64,000 nt of DNA from Agromyces rhizosphaerae. Lineage in GTDB: Bacteria; Actinomycetota; Actinomycetes; Actinomycetales; Microbacteriaceae. Made by a program: the position numbers and the translations under genes. Below are positions 1 through 8,126 of the stretch, piece after piece. Under the pieces are notes generated by a model. That model made no database searches. It saw only the letters and a program-made list of their open reading frames with translations, and was not told the origin of the DNA. The stretch's first letter is position 1, and each line of letters opens with the position of its first letter. Location of the stretch: contig NZ_BSDP01000001.1 of the NCBI RefSeq assembly GCF_027925245.1, positions 2,852,001-2,916,000 on the forward strand, in the 5' to 3' direction.

Positions 1-185
1 CGTACTCCGAGCGCGCGCAGCAGCCGTTCGACGACGAGGCGGCGGCCGCCTTCGCGGAGCGCGTCGAGGCCGCCGGGCGCATCATGGCCGGCTCGACGTT
101 CGACGGCCCGCTCGAGCTGGGCTACCGGTCGCCGCTCGGTGCGTGGGAGTACCGGGTGCAGCTCGTGAAGGCGGTCAGCGCGTGA
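1..185 (+). CDS. 3' end of upstream gene, probably AdnA-like helicase/nuclease (partial)
   Basis: An open frame enters from the left edge and stops with TGA at 183-185, giving the last 60 residues of a protein (ends LVKAVSA). The fragment itself shows no diagnostic motif. Its place 25 bp upstream of an AdnB-like gene on the same strand fits AdnA, the partner subunit of the actinobacterial double-strand-break resection complex. That identity is inferred from context only. Confidence 0.6.
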   Translation, partial: YSERAQQPFDDEAAAAFAERVEAAGRIMAGSTFDGPLELGYRSPLGAWEYRVQLVKAVSA

Positions 186-210
186 GGCGGCGGCACGCGG
201 AGGTATCCGC

Positions 211-3200
211 ATGATCGGCGCGCGCGAGATCGCCGCGCGCCTCGGGCTGCCTGCGCCGACCGACGAGCAGTGCGCGGTCATCGAGGCGCCGCACGCCGCG
301 CAGAGCCTCGTCGTGGCCGGCGCCGGCAGCGGCAAGACCGAGACCATGGCGAACCGCGTGGTCTGGCTGCTCGCCAACGGCCACGTCGCGGTGCCGGAGG
401 TGCTCGGGCTCACCTTCACCCGCAAGGCCGCGGGCGAGCTCGCCGAGCGCATCTCGCGGCGCGTGGGCCAGCTCGTGCACGAGGGCATCGCACGCGTCGA
501 GCTCGACCTGCTCGACGCCGCCGAGGTCTCGACCTACAACGCGTTCGCGAGCGCGATCTACCGCGAGCACGCCATGCGCATCGGGCGCGAGCCCGACGCG
601 GCCCTGCTCGGCGAGGCGTCCGCGTGGCAGCTCGCGCGGCGCGTGGTGCTCGACAGCGACGACGACCGCCTGGTCGAGCTCGACGCGTCGGCGGATCGCA
701 TCACCGGCGCGGTGCTCGGCCTCAGCCGCGGCATCGCCGAGAACGTCGCCGATCCGCGCGACGTGCGCGTGATGGCGCGGCAGTTCCTCGCCATGCACGA
801 CCTGCCGACGGGGTCGGCGCGCAAGAAGGCGCCGTACGCCTCGTTCGCGCAGGCGATGCAGCAGGTCGGCGCGCTGCCCGTGCTGGTCGACCTCGCCGAG
901 CGCTTCGCGCTCGAGAAGCGACGGCGCGGCCTGCTCGAGTTCTCCGACCAGGTGGCGTTCGCGCTCGAGATCTGCGCGAGCGAGCCGGGCGTGGTCGAGG
1001 CGTACCGCAGTCGCTACGGCGCGGTGCTGCTCGACGAGTACCAGGACACGAGCGTGGTGCAGACGCGGCTGCTGTCGACCCTCTTCGGCGGGCAGTCGGT
1101 CATGGCCGTGGGCGACCCCGACCAGTCGATCTACGGGTGGCGGGGCGCGAGCGCGACGAACCTGGCGCGGTTCGGCGGCGACTTCGGCGATGCGGATGCC
1201 CCGGTCTACGACCTCTCCACGAGCTGGCGCAACCCGCGCCGGGTGCTCGACGCCGCGAACACGCTGCTGCGCCCGTTCCTCGACGCGCCGGTCGTGCCGA
1301 AGCGCGCGCTCGAGGCCGCGCCCGGAGCGGGCGACGGCGCCGTCGACCTGCGCTGGGGCGAGACGATCGAGGACGAGGCCGCCGCCGTCGCCGACTGGTT
1401 CGCCGGCCGCCTGCGCACGGGCGGGCGCCCGCCGTCGGCAGCCATGCTCTGCCGCACGCTCAAGCAGGTCGACGTGTTCGCCGAGGCGTTCGAGGCCCGG
1501 GGCGTGCCGTTCCACGTGCTCGGCCTCGCCGGACTGCTCGACCAGCCCGTGATCGCCGATCTCGTGAGTGCCCTGCGCGTGCTGCACGACCCGAGCGCGG
1601 GCGCCGAGCTGCTGCGCCTGCTGGGCGGCGCGCGCTGGCGCGTCGGCGCGGCCGACCTGGCCGGACTCGCCGAGACCGCGCGCTGGCTCGCGGCGCGCGA
1701 CCACGCGCTGCAGCCCCTCGACGACGCGGTGCGCGCACGGCTGCGGTCGAGCGTCGCCGCCGAGGAGCACGCCTCGCTCGTGGACGCGCTCGACTTCGTC
1801 GTCGAGGCGCCCGAAGGCCACGCGGCGACCGCCCGCATCAGCGCGGAGGGGCTCGCCCGCATGCGCGCCGCGGGCGCGCAGCTCATGTCCCTCCGGCGCC
1901 GCGCCGGGCTCGAGCTCGCCGACCTGGTCACCCTCGTGCAGCACGAGCTGCTGCTCGACATCGAGGTGGGTGCGAACGCGGCCCAGCCGCTCGGCGCACC
2001 GAGCCTCGAGGCGTTCGACGAGCTGCTCGCGGGCTTCCTCGACGTGAGCGAGGCACCGACCCTCGGGGCGTTCCTCGGCTGGCTCGCGGAGGCCGAGCAG
2101 CGCGACCGGCTCGCGCCCCGGCAGGACGAGCCCGAGCCCGGCACCGTGCAGGTGCTCACCGTGCACGGCGCGAAGGGGCTGGAGTGGGACCTCGTCGCCA
2201 TCCCGCGGGCCGTCGAGGACGAGCTGCCCGCGGCCCCGCTGTCGACCAAGGGGTGGCTCGCGTTCGGGGCACTGCCGTACGAGTTCAAGGGCGACCGCGA
2301 CGAACTGCCCGAGCTCGCTTGGCGCGGCGTGCACGACCAGAAGCAGTTCGACGAGGCCGCGCGCGACTACCAGGCCGAGATCCGCCGCCTGCACGAGGAG
2401 GAGCAGCGACGGCTCGCGTACGTGGCCGTGACGCGCGCGCGGCACTCGCTCCTGTTCAGCGGCTCGTGGTGGTCGGTGCAGAAGGGCGCGCGCGGGCCCA
2501 GTCCCTACCTGCACGAGCTCGTCGCCGGCGGCGTGCTCGACGAGGCGCTGCTGCCCGGCCCGAGCGCGCACGAGTCCAACCCGCGCGAGGGCGGCGGGCA
2601 GCGCGCGACGTGGCCGCTCGACCCGCTCGGGACCCGCCGCGCCCGCGTGACCGCGGCGGCCGACGCGGTGCGTGCCGCGCGCGAGGCCGGCGCCGACTCG
2701 GCGATCGGCGACGCCCTCGCCCGCGACCTCGAGCTGCTCATCGCCGAGCGCGACGCGCGTCGCTCACCCGAGGAGGCGGGCGAGGCCCGGCCCACGCGCG
2801 TGCCCGCGTCGCGCTTCAAGGACTGGGTCGACGACCCCGCGGGCGTGGCGGCCGAGCTGCGCCGCCCGCTGCCGCAGCGGCCGTACCGCGCGACGCGCAT
2901 CGGCACGTTGTTCCACTCGTGGGTCGAGGCGCGGTCGACGGGCGTCGGCGACGCGGTCGACGCGGAGGCGTTCGAACTCGATGCCGGCGACGCCGTGCCC
3001 GTCGAGCACGAGCGGCTCGCCCGCCTGCAGGCGACGTTCGCCGCGTCGCCCTGGGGGCACCGCAGGCCCGACGAGGTCGAGGTCGAGATCCACCTGCCGC
3101 TCGGCGGCACCGTGTTCGTCTGCAAGCTCGATGCGGTGTACCAGGTCGACCCGGACAGCGAGGCCGGCCGCAGGGGCATCCGCTACGAGGTGGTCGACTG

Positions 3201-3414
3201 GAAGACCGGTGCCGCGCCGAGGGACGCCCGCGACCTCGAGCTCAAGCAGACCCAGCTCGCGCTCTACCGGCTCGCGTTCGCGACCTGGCGCGAGGTGCCC
3301 GTCGAGGAGGTCGACGCGCTGTTCTACTTCGTCGAGGACGACGAGGTCGTGCGGCCGGAGCGGCTCTATGACGAGGAGGAGCTGCTCGCGTCCTGGTCGT
3401 CGTCCGTCGCCTGA
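211..3414 (+). CDS. adnB: ATP-dependent helicase/nuclease, AdnB-like (UvrD helicase + RecB-type nuclease)
   Basis: A 1067-residue protein combining an SF1 UvrD helicase with a C-terminal PD-(D/E)XK nuclease, the architecture of AdnB, which with AdnA resects double-strand breaks before recombination. Visible motifs: Walker A AGAGSGKT (36-43), motif II LLDEYQD (about 273-279), motif III GDPDQSIYGWRGA (about 300), motif V VLTVHGAKGLEW (about 648), motif VI YVAVTRAR (about 737), nuclease core EVVDWKTG (about 993) followed by QTQLALYRLAF. The ATG start is preceded by GGAGG at 200-204. The 3' end overlaps the convergent gene ending at 3366. The nuclease motif looks intact, so both activities are expected. 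Confidence 0.92.
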   Translation: MIGAREIAARLGLPAPTDEQCAVIEAPHAAQSLVVAGAGSGKTETMANRVVWLLANGHVAVPEVLGLTFTRKAAGELAERISRRVGQLVHEGIARVELDLLDAAEVSTYNAFASAIYREHAMRIGREPDAALLGEASAWQLARRVVLDSDDDRLVELDASADRITGAVLGLSRGIAENVADPRDVRVMARQFLAMHDLPTGSARKKAPYASFAQAMQQVGALPVLVDLAERFALEKRRRGLLEFSDQVAFALEICASEPGVVEAYRSRYGAVLLDEYQDTSVVQTRLLSTLFGGQSVMAVGDPDQSIYGWRGASATNLARFGGDFGDADAPVYDLSTSWRNPRRVLDAANTLLRPFLDAPVVPKRALEAAPGAGDGAVDLRWGETIEDEAAAVADWFAGRLRTGGRPPSAAMLCRTLKQVDVFAEAFEARGVPFHVLGLAGLLDQPVIADLVSALRVLHDPSAGAELLRLLGGARWRVGAADLAGLAETARWLAARDHALQPLDDAVRARLRSSVAAEEHASLVDALDFVVEAPEGHAATARISAEGLARMRAAGAQLMSLRRRAGLELADLVTLVQHELLLDIEVGANAAQPLGAPSLEAFDELLAGFLDVSEAPTLGAFLGWLAEAEQRDRLAPRQDEPEPGTVQVLTVHGAKGLEWDLVAIPRAVEDELPAAPLSTKGWLAFGALPYEFKGDRDELPELAWRGVHDQKQFDEAARDYQAEIRRLHEEEQRRLAYVAVTRARHSLLFSGSWWSVQKGARGPSPYLHELVAGGVLDEALLPGPSAHESNPREGGGQRATWPLDPLGTRRARVTAAADAVRAAREAGADSAIGDALARDLELLIAERDARRSPEEAGEARPTRVPASRFKDWVDDPAGVAAELRRPLPQRPYRATRIGTLFHSWVEARSTGVGDAVDAEAFELDAGDAVPVEHERLARLQATFAASPWGHRRPDEVEVEIHLPLGGTVFVCKLDAVYQVDPDSEAGRRGIRYEVVDWKTGAAPRDARDLELKQTQLALYRLAFATWREVPVEEVDALFYFVEDDEVVRPERLYDEEELLASWSSSVA

Positions 3415-4577
3415 TCCTCGTCGGCCGATTCGTCGTCCTCGCTCTCGCCCCACCCGGTGAGGTCGAGCGGCAGCGCCCCCGTGGCATCCGCCTCGGACTC
3501 GTCGTGCTCGCCGGCCTCACCGCGCTCGAGGTCGGACCGGTCGTACGAGTCGGTCAGCATGCTGGACGCCTCGCTGCCGCCGCCGGTGCGGGGCGTGCGG
3601 CCGAGCAGCTCCTCGACCTCCGACACGGCCATGATCGGGCCGGTGTCGGTCGACAGGTCGGGGGACTGCTCCGCGTGCACCGTCTCGACCAGGCCGTCGA
3701 GCAGTCCGACCGCGTCCTCGACGACGTCGGGGTCGCGGGTCTCGACGCCGTGCAGCAGCCAGCGCGCGAGCTCCAGCTCGCCGTGCAGCAGCGCGCGCTG
3801 GGCGATCCCGCCGTCCTGCGGCCCGCCTCGGGCGCGCAGGTACGCCGACAGGGCGTGCTCGGCGGCCTCGCCGCGTGCCGTCATCAACCAGTGCAGGTCG
3901 CGGGCCGGATCGCCGCCCTGCAGGCCCGACCAGCCGATGACGCCGGTCACGTGCACGCCCTCGACGAGGATCGAGTCGGCTGCGAGCCCGCCGTTGATGA
4001 CGGTCGGTGCGAACTGCCAGAGGTCGGCGTCGTCGGCGGCGGACTCCCAGCGGCGCAGCAGCGCGGCGGGCACGCGACCCGTGTCCGCCGCACGGCCGAT
4101 GAGCTCGATCACCTGCGACCGGCTCTCGGCGGCAGTGTGCCGGGGAAGGCCCGCCTCGGCGAGGAAGGCCGAGGGGAGCGCGTGGATCGCGGCGATGGAC
4201 TCGCCGACCTCGGCCGCGAGCACGGGCTCGGCGGTCAGCGCGTCGGCGTCGCGCACCATTCCGGGCACGTAGTCGTACACGACGGCGCGGGTGCCCGAGA
4301 CGGGCGCCTGCCCGACGAAGGTCGGCACGGCGAACGGCAGGCGCGCGCGGATGCCGGCGGACAGGGCCCGCAGCGCGACGAGGTCGGCCGACTGCTCGAG
4401 CTCCGCGCCCGACGACGTCGGCACGCGGATGAGGAGGGTGCGGCCGTCGGTGCTGTGCAGCAGCGCGGAGTCGAACTGGCCGTACGACCCGCGCGAGTGC
4501 GGCCGCGCACCCGACACCTCGAGCCCCGGAACGGCCGCCGTGGCCAACGCGGCTAGAGTGAGTGGAGGTCTGGCCAT
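3366..4577 (-). CDS. Phosphotransferase-fold protein lacking catalytic residues (pseudokinase-like)
   Basis: A 403-residue protein with the aminoglycoside/macrolide phosphotransferase (APH) fold, most clearly around residues 190-230. The catalytic loop normally reads HGDLxxxN and the metal-binding site VIDW. Here they read NGGL (N195, G197), with Asp-Ser at 201-202 in place of Gly-Asn, and VIGW (G215), so catalytic Asp, metal-binding Asn and metal-binding Asp are all gone. The tail is acidic with a poly-Ser end. The start is chosen because a TAGGCT box lies 7 nt upstream; a longer in-frame extension to 4733 would run into nudC. In actinobacteria a gene of this family sits between adnB and nudC. 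Antibiotic-modifying activity is unlikely from these residues; a binding or scaffold role is inference. Confidence 0.8.
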   Translation of the reverse strand: MARPPLTLAALATAAVPGLEVSGARPHSRGSYGQFDSALLHSTDGRTLLIRVPTSSGAELEQSADLVALRALSAGIRARLPFAVPTFVGQAPVSGTRAVVYDYVPGMVRDADALTAEPVLAAEVGESIAAIHALPSAFLAEAGLPRHTAAESRSQVIELIGRAADTGRVPAALLRRWESAADDADLWQFAPTVINGGLAADSILVEGVHVTGVIGWSGLQGGDPARDLHWLMTARGEAAEHALSAYLRARGGPQDGGIAQRALLHGELELARWLLHGVETRDPDVVEDAVGLLDGLVETVHAEQSPDLSTDTGPIMAVSEVEELLGRTPRTGGGSEASSMLTDSYDRSDLERGEAGEHDESEADATGALPLDLTGWGESEDDESADEDQATDDDQDASSSSSS

Positions 4578-4584
4578 GGGTCTC

Positions 4585-4590
4585 AGCCTA
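4585..4590 (-). promoter_or_regulatory. -10 box TAGGCT for leaderless phosphotransferase-like gene
   Basis: TAGGCT on the minus strand ends 7 nt before the ATG at 4577 and no Shine-Dalgarno sequence intervenes. Transcription is expected to begin at or next to the start codon. Confidence 0.55.
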
Positions 4591-4666
4591 GGCTCGCCCG
4601 GCTTCCCCGGGGTCGAGCGCCACGCCTTCGCGGTGTCTCCGCCGCCCGCAGCAGAGAGGTCGCCCG

Positions 4667-5599
4667 ATGTCGGTTCCCGTGCCGCCGCTCGCGAGATCGG
4701 CGCTCGATCGCGATGCCGAGTCGCGCACCGCACCCGACCTGTTCGACCGGCTCGACGCCGCCGACGACGTCCGCGTGCTCCCGATCTGGCGCGGGAGGGC
4801 GCTCATGGCGGAGCGCGTCGACGGCTCCGCCCCCGAGCTCGCGCTGCTGCCGCCGGGGGAGGTCCCGGCATCCGGCATCCGCATCTACCTCGGCCGCACG
4901 GTGTCCGCGGACGGCGGCCCGTCGCTGCGCATCGTCGCGCGCGTGCTCGACGACGACGACGCCCACGGCCTCGAGCCCGAGGAGGCGCGCTGGGCCGGCC
5001 TGCGCACGGTCGTGACCGGGCTCGCCGACCGCGACGCGGGCCTGTTCACCGAGGCGGTCGCGCTCGCGAACTGGCACGAGTCGCACCGGCACTGCCCGGC
5101 CTGCGGCGCGCCCTCGACGCCCGAGCAGGGCGGCTGGGTGCGGCGCTGCACGGTCGAGGACCGCCAGATCTTCCCGCGCACGGACCCCGCCGTCATCGTG
5201 CTCGTGACCGACGACCGCGGTCGCGTGCTGCTCGGTTCGAACGCGATGTGGGAGCAGCACCGGTTCTCGGTGCTCGCCGGCTTCGTCGAGCCGGGGGAGT
5301 CGCTCGAGGCCGCGGTGGTGCGCGAGATCGAGGAGGAGGCCGGGCTCGCCGTCAGCGACGTGCGCTACCTGGGGTCGCAGCCGTGGCCGTTCCCCGCCTC
5401 GCTCATGGTCGGGTTCGCAGCGTCCGTCGAGGATCCCGACGCGGTGCGGCCCGACGGCGAGGAGATCGTCGAGCTGCGCTGGTACACGCGGGAGGCACTG
5501 GCGGATGCGGCGGGGGAGATCGCCCTGCCCGGGGCGTCCTCGATCGCCCGCTGGATGCTCGAGCAGTGGTACGGCGGCGACATCGACGGGCACGCATGA
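4667..5599 (+). CDS. nudC: NAD(+)/NADH pyrophosphatase NudC (Nudix hydrolase)
   Basis: A 310-residue protein that should hydrolyse NAD(H), or NAD caps on RNA, to NMN(H) and AMP. The Nudix box GX5EX7REUXEEXGU is complete (about 205-226, starting GFVEPGES), followed by the NudC signature SQPWPFPAS (about 237). The zinc ribbon upstream (about 143-160) has the first CPAC pair but only one Cys in the second (RCTVED), so one usual ligand is missing. ATG is preceded by AGAGAGG. The downstream helicase start overlaps its stop (ATGA), implying translational coupling. Confidence 0.93.
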   Translation: MSVPVPPLARSALDRDAESRTAPDLFDRLDAADDVRVLPIWRGRALMAERVDGSAPELALLPPGEVPASGIRIYLGRTVSADGGPSLRIVARVLDDDDAHGLEPEEARWAGLRTVVTGLADRDAGLFTEAVALANWHESHRHCPACGAPSTPEQGGWVRRCTVEDRQIFPRTDPAVIVLVTDDRGRVLLGSNAMWEQHRFSVLAGFVEPGESLEAAVVREIEEEAGLAVSDVRYLGSQPWPFPASLMVGFAASVEDPDAVRPDGEEIVELRWYTREALADAAGEIALPGASSIARWMLEQWYGGDIDGHA

Positions 5600-7326
5600 G
5601 CGACGATCCCGACTCCCTGCTCGACGGGCTCGACGACCAGCAGCGCCGGGCGGCCGAGGCGCTGCTCGGCCCGGTCTGCGTGCTCGCGGGTGCGGGCACC
5701 GGCAAGACCCGCGCGATCACGCACCGCATCGCCTACGGCGTGCGCACCGGCGCCTACACGCCCGAGCGCGTCATGGCGCTGACCTTCACCACGCGCGCCG
5801 CGGCCGAGCTGCGCGGCCGGCTGCGCACGCTGGGCGCCGCGGGCGTGGCCACGCGCACGTTCCACGCCGCCGCCCTCGCGCAGCTCAACTACTTCTGGCC
5901 GCTCGTCGTGGGCGGCAGCGCGCCGGCCGTGCTCGACGGCAAGGCGCGCGTGCTCGGGCAGGCCGCCGAGCGCCTGCGCATCCGCGTCGACACCGCGACG
6001 CTGCGCGACCTCGCGGCCGACATCGAGCTGCGCAAGGTCTCGGGGCTCTCCCTCGACGAGCACGCCGTGCGGCTCACCTCGCGCGGGGCGCCCGGCGCGC
6101 TGACCGTCGAGCAGGCGCTCGACCTGCACCGCGGCTACGAGGCCGTGAAGGACGAGGCGCGGCGCATCGACTTCGAGGACGTGCTGCTCGCGACGGCGGG
6201 CATGATCGAGCAGGAGGCATCCGTCGCCCTGCACGTGCGCGAGCAGTACCGGTTCTTCGTGGTCGACGAGTACCAGGACGTCTCGCCCGCGCAGCAGCGC
6301 CTGCTCGACCTGTGGCTGGGCGACCGCAGCGAGCTGTGCGTCGTCGGCGACGCGAGCCAGACCATCTACTCGTTCGCCGGCGCGCGGCCCGACTACCTGC
6401 TCGGCTTCGAGTCGCGGTATCCGGATGCCACGGTGCTGCGCCTCGAGCACAACTACCGCTCGTCCGCGCCGATCGTCGAGATCGCCAACCGGCTCATGCG
6501 CGGCCGGCCGGGCGCGCTCGCGCTCACGAGCGAGCGCTCGGAGGCGTCGCCGCCCCGCCCCGTGGTGCGCGACCACCCGTCCGACATCGCCGAGGCCAGG
6601 CAGGTCGCCCAGCGCGTGCTCGAGCTCATCGAGGCGGGCGAGGCGCCCGAGTCGATCGCGGTGCTCTACCGGGTGAACGCGCAGTCGGCGGTGCTCGAGC
6701 GCGCGCTCGACGAGGTGGGCGTGAGCTCGCGGCTTCGCGGTGCGCGCCGCTTCTTCGACCAGCCCGAGGTGAAGCAGGCCGTGCAGGCGCTGCGCGCGGC
6801 CTCGCTCACGATCGCCGACGAGCCGCTGTTCAAGTCGGTCAGCGACGTGATGCGCTCGCTCGGGTGGAGCCAGACCCCGCCCGAGGGGCCGGGCGCGGTG
6901 CGCGATCGCTGGGAGGCCTACAACGCGCTGGTGCGGCTGGTCGACGACGTCGAGCCCGGCACCACCTTCCGCCGCTTCACCGACGACCTGCTCGAGCGCG
7001 CGGCCGCGCAGCACGAGCCCACCGTGTCGGCCGTCACGCTCGCCACGCTGCACTCGGCGAAGGGCCTCGAGTGGGACACGGTATTCCTCGTCGGCCTCTG
7101 CGAGGGCCTGCTGCCCATCTCGTACGCGACCGGCATCGAGCAGGTCGACGAGGAGCGGCGCCTGCTCTACGTCGGCATCACGCGGGCACGACGCCGGCTC
7201 GAGGTGAGCTGGGCCGAGCGAGGCGGGCAGTCGAGGTCGGTGCGAGCTCCGTCACGGTTCCTCCGAGAGCTCGGCAGCCGCAACGCGGATGCGACGGCAC
7301 CGGCTCGGGGCGCGGTGCTCCGCTGA
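5596..7326 (+). CDS. UvrD/Rep-family ATP-dependent DNA helicase (UvrD2-like, short form)
   Basis: A 576-residue SF1A helicase. Motifs: Q motif LDDQQRRAA, Walker A AGAGTGKT (32-39), motif II VVDEYQD (about 223), motif III GDASQTIYSFAGA (about 252), motif V TLHSAKGLEW (about 485), motif VI LLYVGITRARRRL (about 520). It lies where mycobacteria carry uvrD2 beside nudC but ends soon after motif VI, with no room for the HRDC domain of mycobacterial UvrD2. The ATG overlaps the nudC stop by 4 nt, so a much longer upstream in-frame extension is not the true start. Its last 149 bp overlap the convergent ThiF-like gene. Confidence 0.9.
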   Translation: MSDDPDSLLDGLDDQQRRAAEALLGPVCVLAGAGTGKTRAITHRIAYGVRTGAYTPERVMALTFTTRAAAELRGRLRTLGAAGVATRTFHAAALAQLNYFWPLVVGGSAPAVLDGKARVLGQAAERLRIRVDTATLRDLAADIELRKVSGLSLDEHAVRLTSRGAPGALTVEQALDLHRGYEAVKDEARRIDFEDVLLATAGMIEQEASVALHVREQYRFFVVDEYQDVSPAQQRLLDLWLGDRSELCVVGDASQTIYSFAGARPDYLLGFESRYPDATVLRLEHNYRSSAPIVEIANRLMRGRPGALALTSERSEASPPRPVVRDHPSDIAEARQVAQRVLELIEAGEAPESIAVLYRVNAQSAVLERALDEVGVSSRLRGARRFFDQPEVKQAVQALRAASLTIADEPLFKSVSDVMRSLGWSQTPPEGPGAVRDRWEAYNALVRLVDDVEPGTTFRRFTDDLLERAAAQHEPTVSAVTLATLHSAKGLEWDTVFLVGLCEGLLPISYATGIEQVDEERRLLYVGITRARRRLEVSWAERGGQSRSVRAPSRFLRELGSRNADATAPARGAVLR

Positions 7327-8038
7327 CGGCGTCGAACCGCACGGCGTGCGCCGCCAGCTCCGGGTCCTGACGGCGCAGTCGCGCATCGACGGCGAGCGTC
7401 GCGGCGGTCATGGCCTGCAGCAGGGTGAGTCGGCGGATGCCCCGGGCCGGACGCCCGAGCAGCTGCGACGCGATCGCCGGCCAGGCCGGATCGGCGTCGG
7501 CCCGGGCGAGCTCGATGCAGTGCAGGCACGGGCCCTCGCCGGGCTCGACGAGCGGCCCGACGAGCACGCCGGCGTCGTCGAACAGCACGCGCAGGTGCGG
7601 CACGTCGCGCGACATCCAGCGGCGCGCCCTCGCCGGGTCGACGACGTGGTCGGCGACGACCACTGCGAGGTCGACCGCGTCGGGGACGTGGGCAGGGCCG
7701 ACCACGTCATAGCCGACCGCCGCGAGGTCGGCGGCGAGCCGGGCGCAGCGTTCGGCGTCGCCGTCGATCGCGACCCGTGCCCCGACGTCGGGATCGGGTG
7801 CGTCGAGCGCGGGCTCGACGGTCGCGAGGAAGACGTCGACGTCGCCGTCGTCGGCGCCGAGCCGTCGCGCGAGCAGTTCGAGGCTCGCCCGGCCCGCCCC
7901 CGCGCGGAGCGCCTCGACGAGCGCCATGTCCACGTGGTCGGCGTCCGGGATGACGGCGAGCGGGTGGGCGGCGCCGAGCTGGAGGTCTGCGGGCGTGCGC
8001 CAGACGAGGGGGATGCGCGGGTCGATCCGTACGGCCAT
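7178..8038 (-). CDS. ThiF/E1-like, cyclodehydratase-type protein (TOMM-related), function unknown
   Basis: A 286-residue protein resembling the ThiF/E1-like family found at this conserved actinobacterial position (cf. Rv3196). The recognisable part is GPLVEPGEGPCLHC in the middle and HPRCGC near the C-terminus, matching the two zinc-binding Cys pairs of E1-like/cyclodehydratase proteins. No canonical GxGxxG ATP loop is obvious and no precursor peptide or other TOMM gene is nearby, so peptide cyclisation is not supported. The last 50 codons overlap the helicase gene tail-to-tail. A near-consensus box CAGTCT lies 7 nt before the ATG, suggesting a leaderless start. Confidence 0.7.
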   Translation of the reverse strand: MAVRIDPRIPLVWRTPADLQLGAAHPLAVIPDADHVDMALVEALRAGAGRASLELLARRLGADDGDVDVFLATVEPALDAPDPDVGARVAIDGDAERCARLAADLAAVGYDVVGPAHVPDAVDLAVVVADHVVDPARARRWMSRDVPHLRVLFDDAGVLVGPLVEPGEGPCLHCIELARADADPAWPAIASQLLGRPARGIRRLTLLQAMTAATLAVDARLRRQDPELAAHAVRFDAVSGAPRPEPVPSHPRCGCRALGGTVTELAPTSTARLARPSSPRAGVVPA

Positions 8039-8126
8039 GCGTCAGAGACTGCCCCACGGGGCATCCGCTCGGGTGGTGTCGCTCCGATCTGTGGAGGCGG
8101 GTCGCTCTCCACAGGCCGGCTCCGGG

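Noticed and set aside
175..2571. 798-codon frame antisense to adnB
   Set aside because: Shadow of the helicase/nuclease gene in high-GC DNA; no motif, no start signal.
4578..4733. Upstream extension of the phosphotransferase-like gene to 4733
   Set aside because: It would overlap the nudC start and the predicted -10 box, and the extra residues are Arg/Ala-rich and unlike the fold.
7178..8038. RiPP/TOMM biosynthetic cluster around the ThiF-like gene
   Set aside because: No precursor peptide, dehydrogenase or protease gene next to it; the position is a conserved housekeeping context.
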